Source of the DNA: Tubulanus polymorphus
Taxonomy: Eukaryota; Nemertea; Palaeonemertea; Tubulaniformes; Tubulanidae
Reading direction: 5' to 3'
DNA length: 64,000 nucleotides
Assembly (NCBI RefSeq): GCF_964204645.1
Contig: NC_134027.1
Span: forward strand, 6,188,485 to 6,252,484
Made by a program: the position numbers and the translations under genes
Shown here: one piece after another, positions 62,880-64,000 of the stretch
Layout: each line of letters starts with the position of its first letter
Position numbering within the stretch: the stretch's first letter is position 1
Notes under the pieces: model-generated
The model's input: the letters and a program-made list of their open reading frames with translations, nothing else
What the model was told of the DNA's origin: nothing
Database searches by the model: none

Positions 62880-64000
62880 AAGGTTTGTATGTGGATATTT
62901 TTTGAGAATGCAACAGAACATAAATCAGGAATGAACTTTTTCAGGTTTAATTTCTTTTGATTAACGATATTTTAAACACTTATTGCAATAAGATTATTTC
63001 ATAGCACAAATCAAATTATACCATCAATTCCATTTGATTTATTTACATTCATTAAGTCATTAATTGCAAATTATGAAGCATTTTTACATGACTGGTAGTT
63101 AATTCTCTATTTCTCAAATTATGCCAATCATTTACGATAATCTTTCAAGTCACAAATTTCACTTCTGATTGAAATTTCAGTTTTTTTCATCAGTGAGAAA
63201 AACTGGAGAAAATTGTCAATGTTTCGAATAGCTTTGATTCTTGTTTGCGTTAGTTTTTGCGAATCGTATGCCTTCGACTTTTTGTATTATGTTTCTTATG
63301 TATTAGAATATATTTACCTACAGAAACCATGTTTATACCGGACTTAACTAGCGATGGGTATATCCATTTTTTTGGATGCTACAAACCCCAAATGCCGGAA
63401 AACTGATAATTTACAAATATAACATTGCCTTATGTTAACCCATAACGGCATTTTATGTTACTTGCAAAATACCATTTATATATGTCTAGGTGATAGATGT
63501 TTTAGAATTTCTTCTCTTTTCCCTCTTTTGCATTGCTTTATGTGATATATATCGTAGCCCATTATTGCATACCGCATTTACCCATGTAGTATTTTAAATT
63601 ATATCGGCTGCACATGTATTGTATATATTCATTTATTAATGATCATTATTATAATATTATCATAACATACATCTATGTAGGTTTGATAGTGTAAAAATGT
63701 GTTGGGTCGATCTCATATTTTTCCCATATAGATATTAGAAATTAATTAGTTCTTTTTACTTTATTTTCAGCTATTGAGACCATAATAGAACTTAATTGAT
63801 TGTTAAATACCTGCGAGCTCTTCCCTTTTGTACTGCTGGATGATGAACGAGGAAGTATTGCATATTTCAATGGGTTTTCTGACTGGGAAATACATAAAAT
63901 CTCAAAACAGCATTGCTTTTTTGGAATATTATGATTCAATATTTTCGAAGAATAATGTTGAATGTGGAATGAAGTTTGAATACTGAATATGTATTGGATG
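62880..64000. other. SLC26 3' region and right edge
   Basis: AT-rich. A good 3' splice site (TTATTTTCAG, ending 63770) is followed by CTATTGAGACCATAA, which would give the short in-frame end LLRP-stop if joined to the exon ending at 62480. Otherwise no frame is supported. Confidence 0.45.

Overview
The window is nuclear DNA from an invertebrate animal. It is AT-rich, its genes are split into many short exons with GT..AG introns, and the proteins are metazoan orthologues (novel-type PKC, HCF-1, TAF8, SNAPC5, SLC26, V-ATPase accessory subunit). Introns of up to several kb, scattered foldback (MITE-like) repeats and fairly slow-evolving proteins suggest a spiralian such as a mollusc, nemertean or brachiopod. 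The sequence alone does not fix the phylum.

Layout. 261-1418 (-): first five exons of ATP6AP1 (V-ATPase accessory subunit S1), running off the left edge. 1440-20900: about 19 kb with no recognisable protein gene; it holds at least three inverted-repeat elements (1692-3168, 11091-11405, 15619-16328), a tRNA-like/SINE fragment near 9061 and a perfect short hairpin at 15035-15072. 20944-36675 (+): a complete PKC-delta-type kinase in 15 coding exons (696 aa). 39651-40526 (-): TAF8 in one intronless reading frame. 41396-42569 (+): a three-exon, 283-aa multipass membrane protein that I cannot name. 43907-51492 (+): HCF1 in 19 exons (1,481 aa). 53552-54465 (-): SNAPC5 in four exons, convergent with HCF1. 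56739-62879 (+): an SLC26 anion transporter in about 16 exons (about 808 aa).

Functions. TAF8 (TFIID), HCF1 (chromatin/transcription coregulator) and SNAPC5 (snRNA gene transcription) are general transcription factors that lie close together. TAF8 and the membrane protein are divergent and about 0.9 kb apart, so they may share a promoter region. HCF1 and SNAPC5 converge. ATP6AP1, PKC and SLC26 are unrelated housekeeping or signalling genes. Nothing suggests an operon.

Most notable observation. In HCF1, the place where vertebrates carry the OGT-cleaved HCF-PRO repeats is occupied by an unrelated array of 16 Cys/His/acidic units of 12-14 residues (49033-49644), followed by an acidic region. 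Also of interest: an exact TISU element at the HCF1 start, Tyr instead of Trp at position 22 of the PKC C1B domain, mutually exclusive SLC26 C-termini two of which end in class I PDZ ligands, an intronless TAF8, and a family of foldback repeats including a 102-bp-arm near-perfect palindrome inside SNAPC5.
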